Made by a program: the position numbers and the translations under genes
The notes under the pieces: model-generated
Seen by the model: only the letters and a program-made list of their open reading frames with translations
What the model was told of the DNA's origin: nothing
The model's database searches: none
Assembly: GCA_964017155.1 (NCBI GenBank)
Contig: OZ024854.1
Span: 70,376,047 to 70,440,046 of the forward strand
Reading direction: 5' to 3'
DNA length: 64,000 nt
Source: Oasisia sp. SBJ-2009
Taxonomy: Eukaryota > Annelida > Polychaeta > Sabellida > Siboglinidae
Part shown: positions 23,225-35,856 of the stretch, piece after piece
Layout of the letters: each line of letters opens with the position of its first letter
Position numbering within the stretch: the stretch's first letter is position 1

Positions 23225-25248
23225 GAAGCTGCGCGCCCGCAAGTGTAGGCATTAATGTACAAGTCGGGCCCACCTCACTTTTGGTATTATAACTGTATCT
23301 TTGCCAACATTTGATACATGATTTTGTTAATTCAATCAATTATAATCATCTTGCGCATATTAATGTTTTATATACAGCGCGTCTTAGCAGACTTTTGAGG
23401 TCGAAAAGACAGCGTGGTCGGCATAAACAATCTGTTTATCGCTCATTTCATATGCACAGCGCAGTAACACGCACCGCTGCGCCTGCGACTGGCATAAATC
23501 GCGCTGTCTTTTCGACCTCAAAAGTTTGCCAAGACGCGCTGTTTATAAAACATAAATACGCGCAAGATGATTAAAATTGAATGAATTAATTTAATCAAGT
23601 ATCAAATGTTGGCAAAAATACTGATATAATAGCAACATTGAGGTGGGTCCGACTTGTACATAAGTGCCAAATAGTGAAATACTGAAAACAAATTGAGAGT
23701 ATACGTGTTTTTATTTATGAGAGAGTGCGCGTGAAGGTACGCGTCCGCAAGTGTTGACACTTATGTACAAGTCGGGCCCACCTCAATTTTGGTATTATAA
23801 CTGTATCTTTGCCAACATTTGATACTTGATTTTGTTAATTCAATCAATTATAATCATCTTGCGCATATTTATGTTTTATAACCAGCGCGTCTCAGCAGAC
23901 TTTTAAGGTCGAAAAGACAGCGTGGTCGGCATCAACAAATTGTTTATCGCTCAATTCATATGCACAGCGCAGTAACATGCACCGCTGCGCTTGCGACTGG
24001 CACAAATCGCGCTGTCTTTTCGACCTCAAAAGTTTGCCAAGACGCGCTGTTTATAAAACATAAATACGCGGAAGATGATTAAAATTGAATGAATTAATTT
24101 AATCAAGTATCAAATGTTGGCAAAAATACTGATATAATAGCAACATTGAGGTGTTTCCGACTTGTACATAAGTGCCAAATAGTGAAATACTGAAAACAAA
24201 TTGAGAGAATACGTGCTTTTATGAGAAATTGCGCGTGAAGGTACGCGCCCGCAAGTGTTGGCACTTATGTACAAGTCGGGCCCACCTAAATTTTGGTATT
24301 ATAACTGTATTTTTGCCAACATTTGATACTTGATTTTGTTCATTCAATGAATTATATTCATCTTGCGCATATTTATGTTTTATATACAGCGCGTTTTAGC
24401 AGACTTTTGAGGTGGAAAAGACAGCGCGATCGGCATAAACAAACTGTTTATCGCTCATTTCATATGCACAGCGCAGTAACATGCACCTCTGCGCTTGCGA
24501 CTGGCACAATTCGCGCTGTCTTTTCGACCTCAAAAGTTTGCCAAGACGCGCTGTTTATAAAACATAAATACGCGCAAGATGATTATAATTGAATGAATTA
24601 ATTTAATCAAGTATCAAATGTTGGCAAAAATACTGATATAATAGCAACATTGAGGTGGGTCCGACTTGTACATAAGTGCCAAATAGTGAAATACTGAAAA
24701 CAAATTGAGAGCATACGTGCTTTTATGAGAGAGTGCGCGTGAAGCTGCGCGCCCGCAAGTGTAGGCATTTATGTACAAGTCGGGCCCACCTCAATTTTGG
24801 TATTATAACTGTATCTTTGCCAACATTTGATACTTGATTTTGTTAATTCAATCAATTATAATCATCTTGCGCATATTAATGTTTTATATACAGCGCGTCT
24901 TAGCAGACTTTTGAGGTCGAAAAGACAGCGTGGTCGGCATAAACAAACTGTTTATCGCTCATTTCATATGCACAGCGCAGTAACATGCACCTCTCCGCTT
25001 GCGACTGGCACAATTCGCGCTGTCTTTTCGACCTCAAAAGTTTGCCAAGACGCGGTGTTTATCAAACATAAATAAGCCCAAGATGATTATAATTGAATGA
25101 ATTAATTTAATCAAGTATCAAATGTTGGCAAAAATACTGATATAATAGCAACATTGAGGTGGGTCCGACTTGTACATAAGTGCCAAATAGTGAAATACTG
25201 AAAACAAATTGAGAGTATACGTGCTTTTATTTATGAGAGAGTGCGCGT
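23225..25248. repeat. Monomers 47-50: B-C'-A'-E, direct copy of 21201-23224
   Basis: Starts 23225 (B, 508 bp), 23733 (C'), 24237 (A') and 24741 (E, 508 bp). This 2024-bp four-mer directly follows its twin at 21201-23224. At the joint an E tail with the TTTA insertion runs into a GAAGCTGCGCG linker, instead of the GAAGGTACGCGTCC that normally follows E. That places the exchange inside the linker near 23210-23240. Confidence 0.9.
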
Positions 25249-26256
25249 GAAGGTACGCGTCCGCAAGTGTTGGCACTTATGTACAAGTCGGGCCCACCTC
25301 AATTTTGGTATTATAACTGTATCTTTGCCAACATTTGATACTTGATTTTGTTAATTCAATCAATTATAATCATCTTGCGCATATTTATGTTTTATAACCA
25401 GCGCGTCTCAGCAGACTTTTAAGGTCGAAAAGACAGCGTGGTCGGCATAAACAAATTGTTTATCGCTCAATTCATATACACAGCGCAGTAACATGCACCG
25501 CTGTGCTTGCGACTGGCACAAATCGCGCTGTCTTTTCGACCTCAAAAGTTTGCCAAGACGCGCTGTTTATAAAACATAAATACGCGCAAGATGATTATAA
25601 TTGAATGAATTAATTTAATCAAGTATCAAATGTTGGCAAAAATACTGATATAACAGGAACATTGAGGTGGGTCCGACTTGTACATTAGTGCCAAATAGTG
25701 AAATACTGAAAACAAATTGAGAGTATACGTGCTTTTATGAGAGATTGCGCGTGAAGGTACGCGCCCGCAAGTGTTGGCACTTATGTACAGGTCGGGCCCA
25801 CCTCAATTTTGGTATTATAACTGTATTTTTGCCATCATTTGATACTTGATTTTGTTCATTCAATCAATTATATTCATCTTGCGCATATTTATGTTTTATA
25901 TACAGCGCGTCTTAGCAGACTTTTGAGGTCGAAAAGACAGCGTGGTCGGCATAAACAATCTGTTTATCGCTCATTTCATATGCACAGCGCAGTAACACGC
26001 ACCGCTGCGCCTGCGACTGGCATAAATCGCGCTGTCTTTTCGACCTCAAAAGTTTGCCAAGACGCGCTGTTTATAAAACATAAATACGCGCAAGATGATT
26101 AAAATTGAATGAATTAATTTAATCAAGTATCAAATGTTGGCAAAAATACTGATATAATAGCAACATTGAGGTGTTTCCGACTTGTACATAAGTGCCAAAT
26201 AGTGAAATACTGAAAACAAATTGAGAGTATACGTGCTTTTATGAGAGATTGCGCGT
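25249..26256. repeat. Monomers 51-52: G and an F/B hybrid
   Basis: Starts 25249 (G with CATATACACAGC) and 25753 (hybrid). Monomer 52 is type F up to about 25909 (GCCATCATTT, CATTCAATCAATTATATTC) and type B afterwards (GTCTTAGCAG, CAATCTG, ACGCACCGCTGCGCC). The switch falls in the shared ATGTTTTATATACAGCGCG. It also carries TACAGGTCGGG, shared with 29797 and 36361. Confidence 0.88.
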
Positions 26257-29200
26257 GAAGGTACGCGCCCGCAAGTGTTGGCACTTATGTACAAGTCGGG
26301 CCCACCTCAATTTTGGTATTATAACTGTATCTTTGCCAACATTTGATACTTGATTTTGTTAATTCAATCAATTATAATCATCTTGCGCATATTAATGTTT
26401 TATATACAGCGCGTCTTAGCAGACTTTTGAGGTCGAAAAGACAGCGTGGTCGGCATAAACAAACTGTTTATCGCTCATTTCATATGCACAGCGCAGTAAC
26501 ACGCACCGCTGCGCCTGCGACTGGCATAAATCGCGCTGTCTTTTCGACCTCAAAAGTTTGCCAAGACGCGCTGTTTATAAAACATAAATACGCGCAAGAT
26601 GATTAAAATTGAATGAATTAATTTAATCAAGAATCAAATGTTGGCAAAAATACTGATATAATAGCAACATTGAGGTGGGTCCGACTTGTACATAAGTGCC
26701 AAATAGTGAAATACTGAAAACAAATTGAGAGTATACGTGCTTTTATTTATGAGAGAGTGCGCGTGAAGGTACGCGTCCGCAAGTGTTGGCACTTATGTAC
26801 AAGTCGGGCCCACCTCAATTTTGGTATTATAACTGTATCTTTGCCAACATTTGATACTTGATTTTGTTAATTCAATCAATTATAATCATCTTGCGCATAT
26901 TTATGTTTTATAACCAGCGCGTCTCAGCAGACTTTTAAGGTCGAAAAGACAGCGTGGTCGGCATCAACAAATTGTTTATCGCTCAATTCATATGCACAGC
27001 GCAGTAACATGCACCGCTGCGCTTGCGACTGGCACAAATCGCGCTGTCTTTTCGACCTCAAACGTTTGCCAAGACGCGCTGTTTATAAAACATAAATACG
27101 CTCAAGATGATTAAAATTGAATGAATGAATTTAATCAAGTATCAAATGTTGGCAAAAATACTGATATAATAGCAACATTGAGGTGGGTCCGACTTGTACA
27201 TAAGTGCCAAATAGTGAAATACTGAAAACAAATTGAGAGTATACGTGCTTTTATGAGAGAGTGCGCGTGAAGCTGCGCGCCCGCAAGTGTAGGCATTAAT
27301 GTACAAGTCGGGCCCACCTCACTTTTGGTATTATAACTGTATCTTTGCCAACATTTGATACATGATTTTGTTAATTCAATCAATTATAATCATCTTGCGC
27401 ATATTAATGTTTTATATACAGCGCGTCTTAGCAGACTTTTGAGGTCGAAAAGACAGCGTGGTCGGCATAAACAATCTGTTTATCGCTCATTTCATATGCA
27501 CAGCGCAGTAACACGCACCGCTGCGCCTGCGACTGGCATAAATCGCGCTGTCTTTTCGACCTCAAAAGTTTGCCAAGACGCGCTGTTTATAAAACATAAA
27601 TACGCGCAAGATGATTAAAATTGAATGAATTAATTTAATCAAGTATCAAATGTTGGCAAAAATACTGATATAATAGCAACATTGAGGTGGGTCCGACTTG
27701 TACATAAGTGCCAAATAGTGAAATACTGAAAACAAATTGAGAGTATACGTGTTTTTATTTATGAGAGAGTGCGCGTGAAGGTACGCGTCCGCAAGTGTTG
27801 ACACTTATGTACAAGTCGGGCCCACCTCAATTTTGGTATTATAACTGTATCTTTGCCAACATTTGATACTTGATTTTGTTAATTCAATCAATTATAATCA
27901 TCTTGCGCATATTTATGTTTTATAACCAGCGCGTCTCAGCAGACTTTTAAGGTCGAAAAGACAGCGTGGTCGGCATCAACAAATTGTTTATCGCTCAATT
28001 CATATGCACAGCGCAGTAACATGCACCGCTGCGCTTGCGACTGGCACAAATCGCGCTGTCTTTTCGACCTCAAAAGTTTGCCAAGACGCGCTGTTTATAA
28101 AACATAAATACGCGGAAGATGATTAAAATTGAATGAATTAATTTAATCAAGTATCAAATGTTGGCAAAAATACTGATATAATAGCAACATTGAGGTGTTT
28201 CCGACTTGTACATAAGTGCCAAATAGTGAAATACTGAAAACAAATTGAGAGAATACGTGCTTTTATGAGAAATTGCGCGTGAAGGTACGCGCCCGCAAGT
28301 GTTGGCACTTATGTACAAGTCGGGCCCACCTAAATTTTGGTATTATAACTGTATTTTTGCCAACATTTGATACTTGATTTTGTTCATTCAATGAATTATA
28401 TTCATCTTGCGCATATTTATGTTTTATATACAGCGCGTTTTAGCAGACTTTTGAGGTGGAAAAGACAGCGCGATCGGCATAAACAAACTGTTTATCGCTC
28501 ATTTCATATGCACAGCGCAGTAACATGCACCTCTGCGCTTGCGACTGGCACAATTCGCGCTGTCTTTTCGACCTCAAAAGTTTGCCAAGACGCGCTGTTT
28601 ATAAAACATAAATACGCGCAAGATGATTATAATTGAATGAATTAATTTAATCAAGTATCAAATGTTGGCAAAAATACTGATATAATAGCAACATTGAGGT
28701 GGGTCCGACTTGTACATAAGTGCCAAATAGTGAAATACTGAAAACAAATTGAGAGCATACGTGCTTTTATGAGAGAGTGCGCGTGAAGCTGCGCGCCCGC
28801 AAGTGTAGGCATTTATGTACAAGTCGGGCCCACCTCAATTTTGGTATTATAACTGTATCTTTGCCAACATTTTATACTTGATTTTGTTAATTCAATCAAT
28901 TATAATCATCTTGCGCATATTAATGTTTTATATACAGCGCGTCTTAGCAGACTTTTGAGGTCGAAAAGACAGCGTGGTCGGCATAAACAAACTGTTTATC
29001 GCTCATTTCATATGCACAGCGCAGTAACATGCACCTCTCCGCTTGCGACTGGCACAATTCGCGCTGTCTTTTCGACCTCAAAAGTTTGCCAAGACGCGGT
29101 GTTTATCAAACATAAATAAGCCCAAGATGATTATAATTGAATGAATTAATTTAATCAAGTATCAAATGTTGGCAAAAATACTGATATAATAGCAACATTG

Positions 29201-29292
29201 AGGTGGGTCCGACTTGTACATAAGTGCCAAATAGTGAAATACTGAAAACAAATTGAGAGTATACGTGCTTTTATTTATGAGAGAGTGCGCGT
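26257..29292. repeat. Monomers 53-58: copy of 20189-23224
   Basis: Starts 26257 (B', 508 bp), 26765 (C), 27269 (B, 508 bp), 27777 (C'), 28281 (A') and 28785 (E, 508 bp). Type order and rare variants (A at 26632, C at 27063) repeat 20189-23224 at a 6068-bp offset. Later private changes include GAATGAATGAATTT in monomer 54 (near 27120) and ACATTTTATAC in monomer 58. Confidence 0.9.
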
Positions 29293-32200
29293 GAAGGTAC
29301 GCGTCCGCAAGTGTTGGCACTTATGTACAAGTCGGGCCCACCTCAATTTTGGTATTATAACTGTATCTTTGCCAACATTTGATACTTGATTTTGTTAATT
29401 CAATCAATTATAATCATCTTGCGCATATTTATGTTTTATAACCAGCGCGTCTCAGCAGACTTTTAAGGTCGAAAAGACAGCGTGGTCGGCATAAACAAAT
29501 TGTTTATCGCTCAATTCATATACACAGCGCAGTAACATGCACCGCTGTGCTTGCGACTGGCACAAATCGCGCTGTCTTTTCGACCTCAAAAGTTTGCCAA
29601 GACGCGCTGTTTATAAAACATAAATACGCGCAAGATGATTATAATTGAATGAATTAATTTAATCAAGTATCAAATGTTGGCAAAAATACTGATATAACAG
29701 GAACATTGAGGTGGGTCCGACTTGTACATTAGTGCCAAATAGTGAAATACTGAAAACAAATTGAGAGTATACGTGCTTTTATGAGAGATTGCGCGTGAAG
29801 GTACGCGCCCGCAAGTGTTGGCACTTATGTACAGGTCGGGCCCACCTCAATTTTGGTATTATAACTGTATTTTTGCCATCATTTGATACTTGATTTTGTT
29901 CATTCAATCAATTATATTCATCTTGCGCATATTTATGTTTTATATACAGCGCGTTTTAGCAGACTTATAAGGTGGAAAAGACAGCGCGATCGGCATAAAC
30001 AAACTGTTTATCGCTCATTTCATATGCACAGCGCAGTAACATGCACCTCTGCGCTTGCGACTGGCACAATTCGCGCTGTCTTTTCGACCTCAAAAGTTTG
30101 CCAAGACGCGCTGTTTATAAAACATAAATACGCGCAAGATGATTATAATTGAATGAATTAATTTAATCAAGTATCAAATGTTGGCAAAAATACTGATATA
30201 ATAGCAACATTGAGGTGGGTCCGACTTGTACATAAGTGCCAAATAGTGAAATACTGAAAACAAATTGAGAGCATACGTGCTTTTATGAGAGAGTGCGCAT
30301 GAAGCTGCGCGCCCGCAAGTGTAGGCATTTATGTACAAGTCGGGCCCACCTCAATTTTGGTATTATAACTGTATCTTTGCCAACATTTGATACTTGATTT
30401 TGTTAATTCAATCAATTATAATCATCTTGCGCATATTTATGTTTTATAACCAGCGCGTCTCAGCAGACTTTTAAGGTCGAAAAGACAGCGTGGTCGGCAT
30501 CAACAAATTGTTTATCGCTCAATTCATATGCACAGCGCAGTAACATGCACCGCTGCGCTTGCGACTGGCACAAATCGCGCTGTCTTTTCGACCTCAAAAG
30601 TTTGCCAAGACGCGCTGTTTATAAAACATAAATACGCGCAAGATGATTAAAATTGAATGAATTAATTTAATCAAGTATCAAATGTTGGCAAAAATACTGA
30701 TATAATAGCAACATTGAGGTGTTTCCGACTTGTACATAAGTGCCAAATAGTGAAATACTGAAAACAAATTGAGAGTATACGTGCTTTTATGAGAGATTGC
30801 GCGTGAAGGTACGCGCCCGCAAGTGTTGGCACTTATGTACAAGTCGGGCCCACCTAAAGTTTGGTATTATAACTGTATTTTTGCCAACATTTGATACTTG
30901 ATTTTGTTAATTCAATCAATTATAATCATCTTGCGCATATTAATGTTTTATATACAGCGCGTCTTAGCAGACTTTTGAGGTCGAAAAGACAGCGTGTTCG
31001 GCATAAACAAACTGTTTATCGCTCATTTCATATGCACAGCGCAGTAACATGCACCTCTGCGCTTGCGACTGGCACAATTCGCGCTGTCTTTTCGACCTCA
31101 AAAGTTTGCCAAGACGCGCTGTTTTTAACACATAAATACGCGCAAGATGATTATAATTGAATGAATTAATTTAATCAAGTATCAAATGTTGGCAAAAATA
31201 CTGATATAATAGCAACATTGAGGTGGGTCCGACTTGTACATAAGTGCCAAATAGTGAAATACTGAAAACAAATTGAGAGTATACGTGCTTTTATGAGAGA
31301 GTGCGCGTGAAGCTGCGCGCCCGCAAGTGTAGGCATTTATGTACAAGTCGGGCCCACCTCACTTTTGGTATTATAACTGTATCTTTGCCAACATTTGATA
31401 CATGATTTTGTTAATTCAATCAATTATAATCATCTTGCGCATATTAATGTTTTATATACAGCGCGTCTTAGCAGACTTTTGAGGTCGAAAAGACAGCGTG
31501 GTCGGCATAAACAATCTGTTTATCGCTCATTTCATATGCACAGCGCAGTAACACGCACCGCTGCGCCTGCGACTGGCATAAATCGCGCTGTCTTTTCGAC
31601 CTCAAAAGTTTGCCAAGACGCGCTGTTTATAAAACATAAATACGCGCAAGATGATTAAAATTGAATGAATTAATTTAATCAAGTATCAAATGTTGGCAAA
31701 AATACTGATATAATAGCAACATTGAGGTGGGTCCGACTTGTACATAAGTGCCAAATAGTGAAATACTGAAAACAAATTGAGAGTATACGTGTTTTTATTT
31801 ATGAGAGAGTGCGCGTGAAGGTACGCGTCCGCAAGTGTTGACACTTATGTACAAGTCGGGCCCACCTCAATTTTGGTATTATAACTGTATCTTTGCCAAC
31901 ATTTTATACTTGATTTTGTTAATTCAATCAATTATAATCATCTTGCGCATATTTATGTTTTATAACCAGCGCGTCTCAGCAGACTTTTAAGGTCGAAAAG
32001 ACAGCGTGGTCGGCATCAACAAATTGTTTATCGCTCAATTCATATGCACAGCGCAGTAACATGCACCGCTGCGCTTGCGACTGGCACAAATCGCGCTGTC
32101 TTTTCGACCTCAAAAGTTTGCCAAGACGCGCTGTTTATAAAACATAAATACGCGCAAGATGATTAAAATTGAATGAATTAATTTAATCAAGTATCAAATG

Positions 32201-32824
32201 TTGGCAAAAATACTGATATAATAGCAACATTGAGGTGTTTCCGACTTGTACATAAGTGCCAAATAGTGAAATACTGAAAACAAATTGAGAGTATACGTGC
32301 TTTTATGAGAAATTGCGCGTGAAGGTACGCGCCCGCAAGTGTTGGCACTGATGTACAAGTCGGGCCCACCTAAATTTTGGTATTATAACTGTATTTTTGC
32401 CAACATTTGATACTTGATTTTGTTCATTCAATCAATTATATTCATCTTGCGCATATTTATGTTTTATATACAGCGCGTTTTAGCAGACTTTTGAGGTGGA
32501 AAAGACAGCGCGATCGGCATAAACAAACTGTTTATCGCTCATTTCATATGCACAGCGCAGTAACATGCACCTCTGCGCTTGCGACTGGCACAATTCGCGC
32601 TGTCTTTTCGACCTCAAAAGTTTGCCAAGACGCGCTGTTTATAAAACATAAATACGCGCAAGATGATTATAATTGAATGAATTAATTTAATCAAGTATCA
32701 AATGTTGGCAAAAATACTGATATAATAGCAACATTGAGGTGGGTCCGACTTGTACATAAGTGCCAAATAGTGAAATACTGAAAACAAATTGAGAGCATAC
32801 GTGCTTTTATGAGAGAGTGCGCGT
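29293..32824. repeat. Monomers 59-65: G-F-C-D-B-C'-A
   Basis: Starts 29293 (G), 29797 (F), 30301 (C), 30805 (D), 31309 (B, 508 bp), 31817 (C') and 32321 (A). Rare markers: TACAGGTCGGG in F, CTAAAGTTTGG in D (G at 30859), ACATTTTATAC in C' (T at 31905) and GCACTGATG in A (G at 32350). All recur 6564 bp downstream. Monomer 61 follows a GCGCATGAAG linker. Confidence 0.9.
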
Positions 32825-35800
32825 GAAGCTGCGCGCCCGCAAGTGTAGGCATTTATGTACAAGTCGGGCCCACCTCAATTTTGGTATTATAACTGTATCT
32901 TTGCCAACATTTGATACTTGATTTTGTTAATTCAATCAATTATAATCATCTTGCGCATATTTATGTTTTATAACCAGCGCGTCTCAGCAGACTTTTAAGG
33001 TCGAAAAGACAGCGTGGTCGGCATCAACAAATTGTTTATCGCTCAATTCATATGCACAGCGCAGTAACATGCACCGCTGCGCTTGCGACTGGCACAAATC
33101 GCGCTGTCTTTTCGACCTCAAAAGTTTGCCAAGACGCGCTGTTTATAAAACATAAATACGCGGAAGATGATTAAAATTGAATGAATTAATTTAATCAAGT
33201 ATCAAATGTTGGCAAAAATACTGATATAATAGCAACATTGAGGTGTTTCCGACTTGTACATAAGTGCCAAATAGTGAAATACTGAAAACAAATTGAGAGA
33301 ATACGTGCTTTTATGAGAAATTGCGCGTGAAGGTACGCGCCCGCAAGTGTTGGCACTTATGTACAAGTCGGGCCCACCTAAATTTTGGTATTATAACTGT
33401 ATTTTTGCCAACATTTGATACTTGATTTTGTTCATTCAATGAATTATATTCATCTTGCGCATATTTATGTTTTATATACAGCGCGTTTTAGCAGACTTTT
33501 GAGGTGGAAAAGACAGCGCGATCGGCATAAACAAACTGTTTATCGCTCATTTCATATGCACAGCGCAGTAACATGCACCTCTGCGCTTGCGACTGGCACA
33601 ATTCGCGCTGTCTTTTCGACCTCAAAAGTTTGCCAAGACGCGCTGTTTATAAAACATAAATACGCGCAAGATGATTATAATTGAATGAATTAATTTAATC
33701 AAGTATCAAATGTTGGCAAAAATACTGATATAATAGCAACATTGAGGTGGGTCCGACTTGTACATAAGTGCCAAATAGTGAAATACTGAAAACAAATTGA
33801 GAGCATACGTGCTTTTATGAGAGAGTGCGCGTGAAGCTGCGCGCCCGCAAGTGTAGGCATTTATGTACAAGTCGGGCCCACCTCAATTTTGGTATTATAA
33901 CTGTATCTTTGCCAACATTTGATACTTGATTTTGTTAATTCAATCAATTATAATCATCTTGCGCATATTAATGTTTTATATACAGCGCGTCTTAGCAGAC
34001 TTTTGAGGTCGAAAAGACAGCGTGGTCGGCATAAACAAACTGTTTATCGCTCATTTCATATGCACAGCGCAGTAACATGCACCTCTCCGCTTGCGACTGG
34101 CACAATTCGCGCTGTCTTTTCGACCTCAAAAGTTTGCCAAGACGCGGTGTTTATCAAACATAAATAAGCCCAAGATGATTATAATTGAATGAATTAATTT
34201 AATCAAGTATCAAATGTTGGCAAAAATACTGATATAATAGCAACATTGAGGTGGGTCCGACTTGTACATAAGTGCCAAATAGTGAAATACTGAAAACAAA
34301 TTGAGAGTATACGTGTTTTTATTTATGAGAGAGTGCGCGTGAAGGTACGCGTCCGCAAGTGTTGACACTTATGTACAAGTCGGGCCCACCTCAATTTTGG
34401 TATTATAACTGTATCTTTGCCAACATTTGATACTTGATTTTGTTAATTCAATCAATTATAATCATCTTGCGCATATTTATGTTTTATAACCAGCGCGTCT
34501 CAGCAGACTTTTAAGGTCGAAAAGACAGCGTGGTCGGCATCAACAAATTGTTTATCGCTCAATTCATATGCACAGCGCAGTAACATGCACCGCTGCGCTT
34601 GCGACTGGCACAAATCGCGCTGTCTTTTCGACCTCAAAAGTTTGCCAAGACGCGCTGTTTATAAAACATAAATACGCGGAAGATGATTAAAATTGAATGA
34701 ATTAATTTAATCAAGTATCAAATGTTGGCAAAAATACTGATATAATAGCAACATTGAGGTGTTTCCGACTTGTACATAAGTGCCAAATAGTGAAATACTG
34801 AAAACAAATTGAGAGAATACGTGCTTTTATGAGAAATTGCGCGTGAAGGTACGCGCCCGCAAGTGTTGGCACTTATGTACAAGTCGGGCCCACCTAAATT
34901 TTGGTATTATAACTGTATTTTTGCCAACATTTGATACTTGATTTTGTTCATTCAATGAATTATATTCATCTTGCGCATATTTATGTTTTATATACAGCGC
35001 GTTTTAGCAGACTTTTGAGGTGGAAAAGACAGCGCGATCGGCATAAACAAACTGTTTATCGCTCATTTCATATGCACAGCGCAGTAACATGCACCTCTGC
35101 GCTTGCGACTGGCACAATTCGCGCTGTCTTTTCGACCTCAAAAGTTTGCCAAGACGCGCTGTTTATAAAACATAAATACGCGCAAGATGATTATAATTGA
35201 ATGAATTAATTTAATCAAGTATCAAATGTTGGCAAAAATACTGATATAATAGCAACATTGAGGTGGGTCCGACTTGTACATAAGTGCCAAATAGTGAAAT
35301 ACTGAAAACAAATTGAGAGCATACGTGCTTTTATGAGAGAGTGCGCGTGAAGCTGCGCGCCCGCAAGTGTAGGCATTTATGTACAAGTCGGGCCCACCTC
35401 AATTTTGGTATTATAACTGTATCTTTGCCAACATTTGATACTTGATTTTGTTAATTCAATCAATTATAATCATCTTGCGCATATTAATGTTTTATATACA
35501 GCGCGTCTTAGCAGACTTTTGAGGTCGAAAAGACAGCGTGGTCGGCATAAACAAACTGTTTATCGCTCATTTCGTATGCACAGCGCAGTAACATGCACCT
35601 CTCCGCTTGCGACTGGCACAATTCGCGCTGTCTTTTCGACCTCAAAAGTTTGCCAAGACGCGGTGTTTATCAAACATAAATAAGCCCAAGATGATTATAA
35701 TTGAATGAATTAATTTAATCAAGTATCAAATGTTGGCAAAAATACTGATATAATAGCAACATTGAGGTGGGTCCGACTTGTACATAAGTGCCAAATAGTG

Positions 35801-35856
35801 AAATACTGAAAACAAATTGAGAGTATACGTGCTTTTATTTATGAGAGAGTGCGCGT
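32825..35856. repeat. Monomers 66-71: C-A'-E-C'-A'-E
   Basis: Starts 32825 (C, with the C' feature CGCGGAAG), 33329 (A'), 33833 (E, 508 bp), 34341 (C'), 34845 (A') and 35349 (E, 508 bp). This is a two-fold repeat of a C-A'-E three-mer. Monomer 68 is an E monomer with a B-type tail (ACGTGTTTTTATTTATG), which explains why C' follows it. Monomer 71 has TTTCGTATGCAC near 35571 in place of TTTCATATGCAC. Confidence 0.88.
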
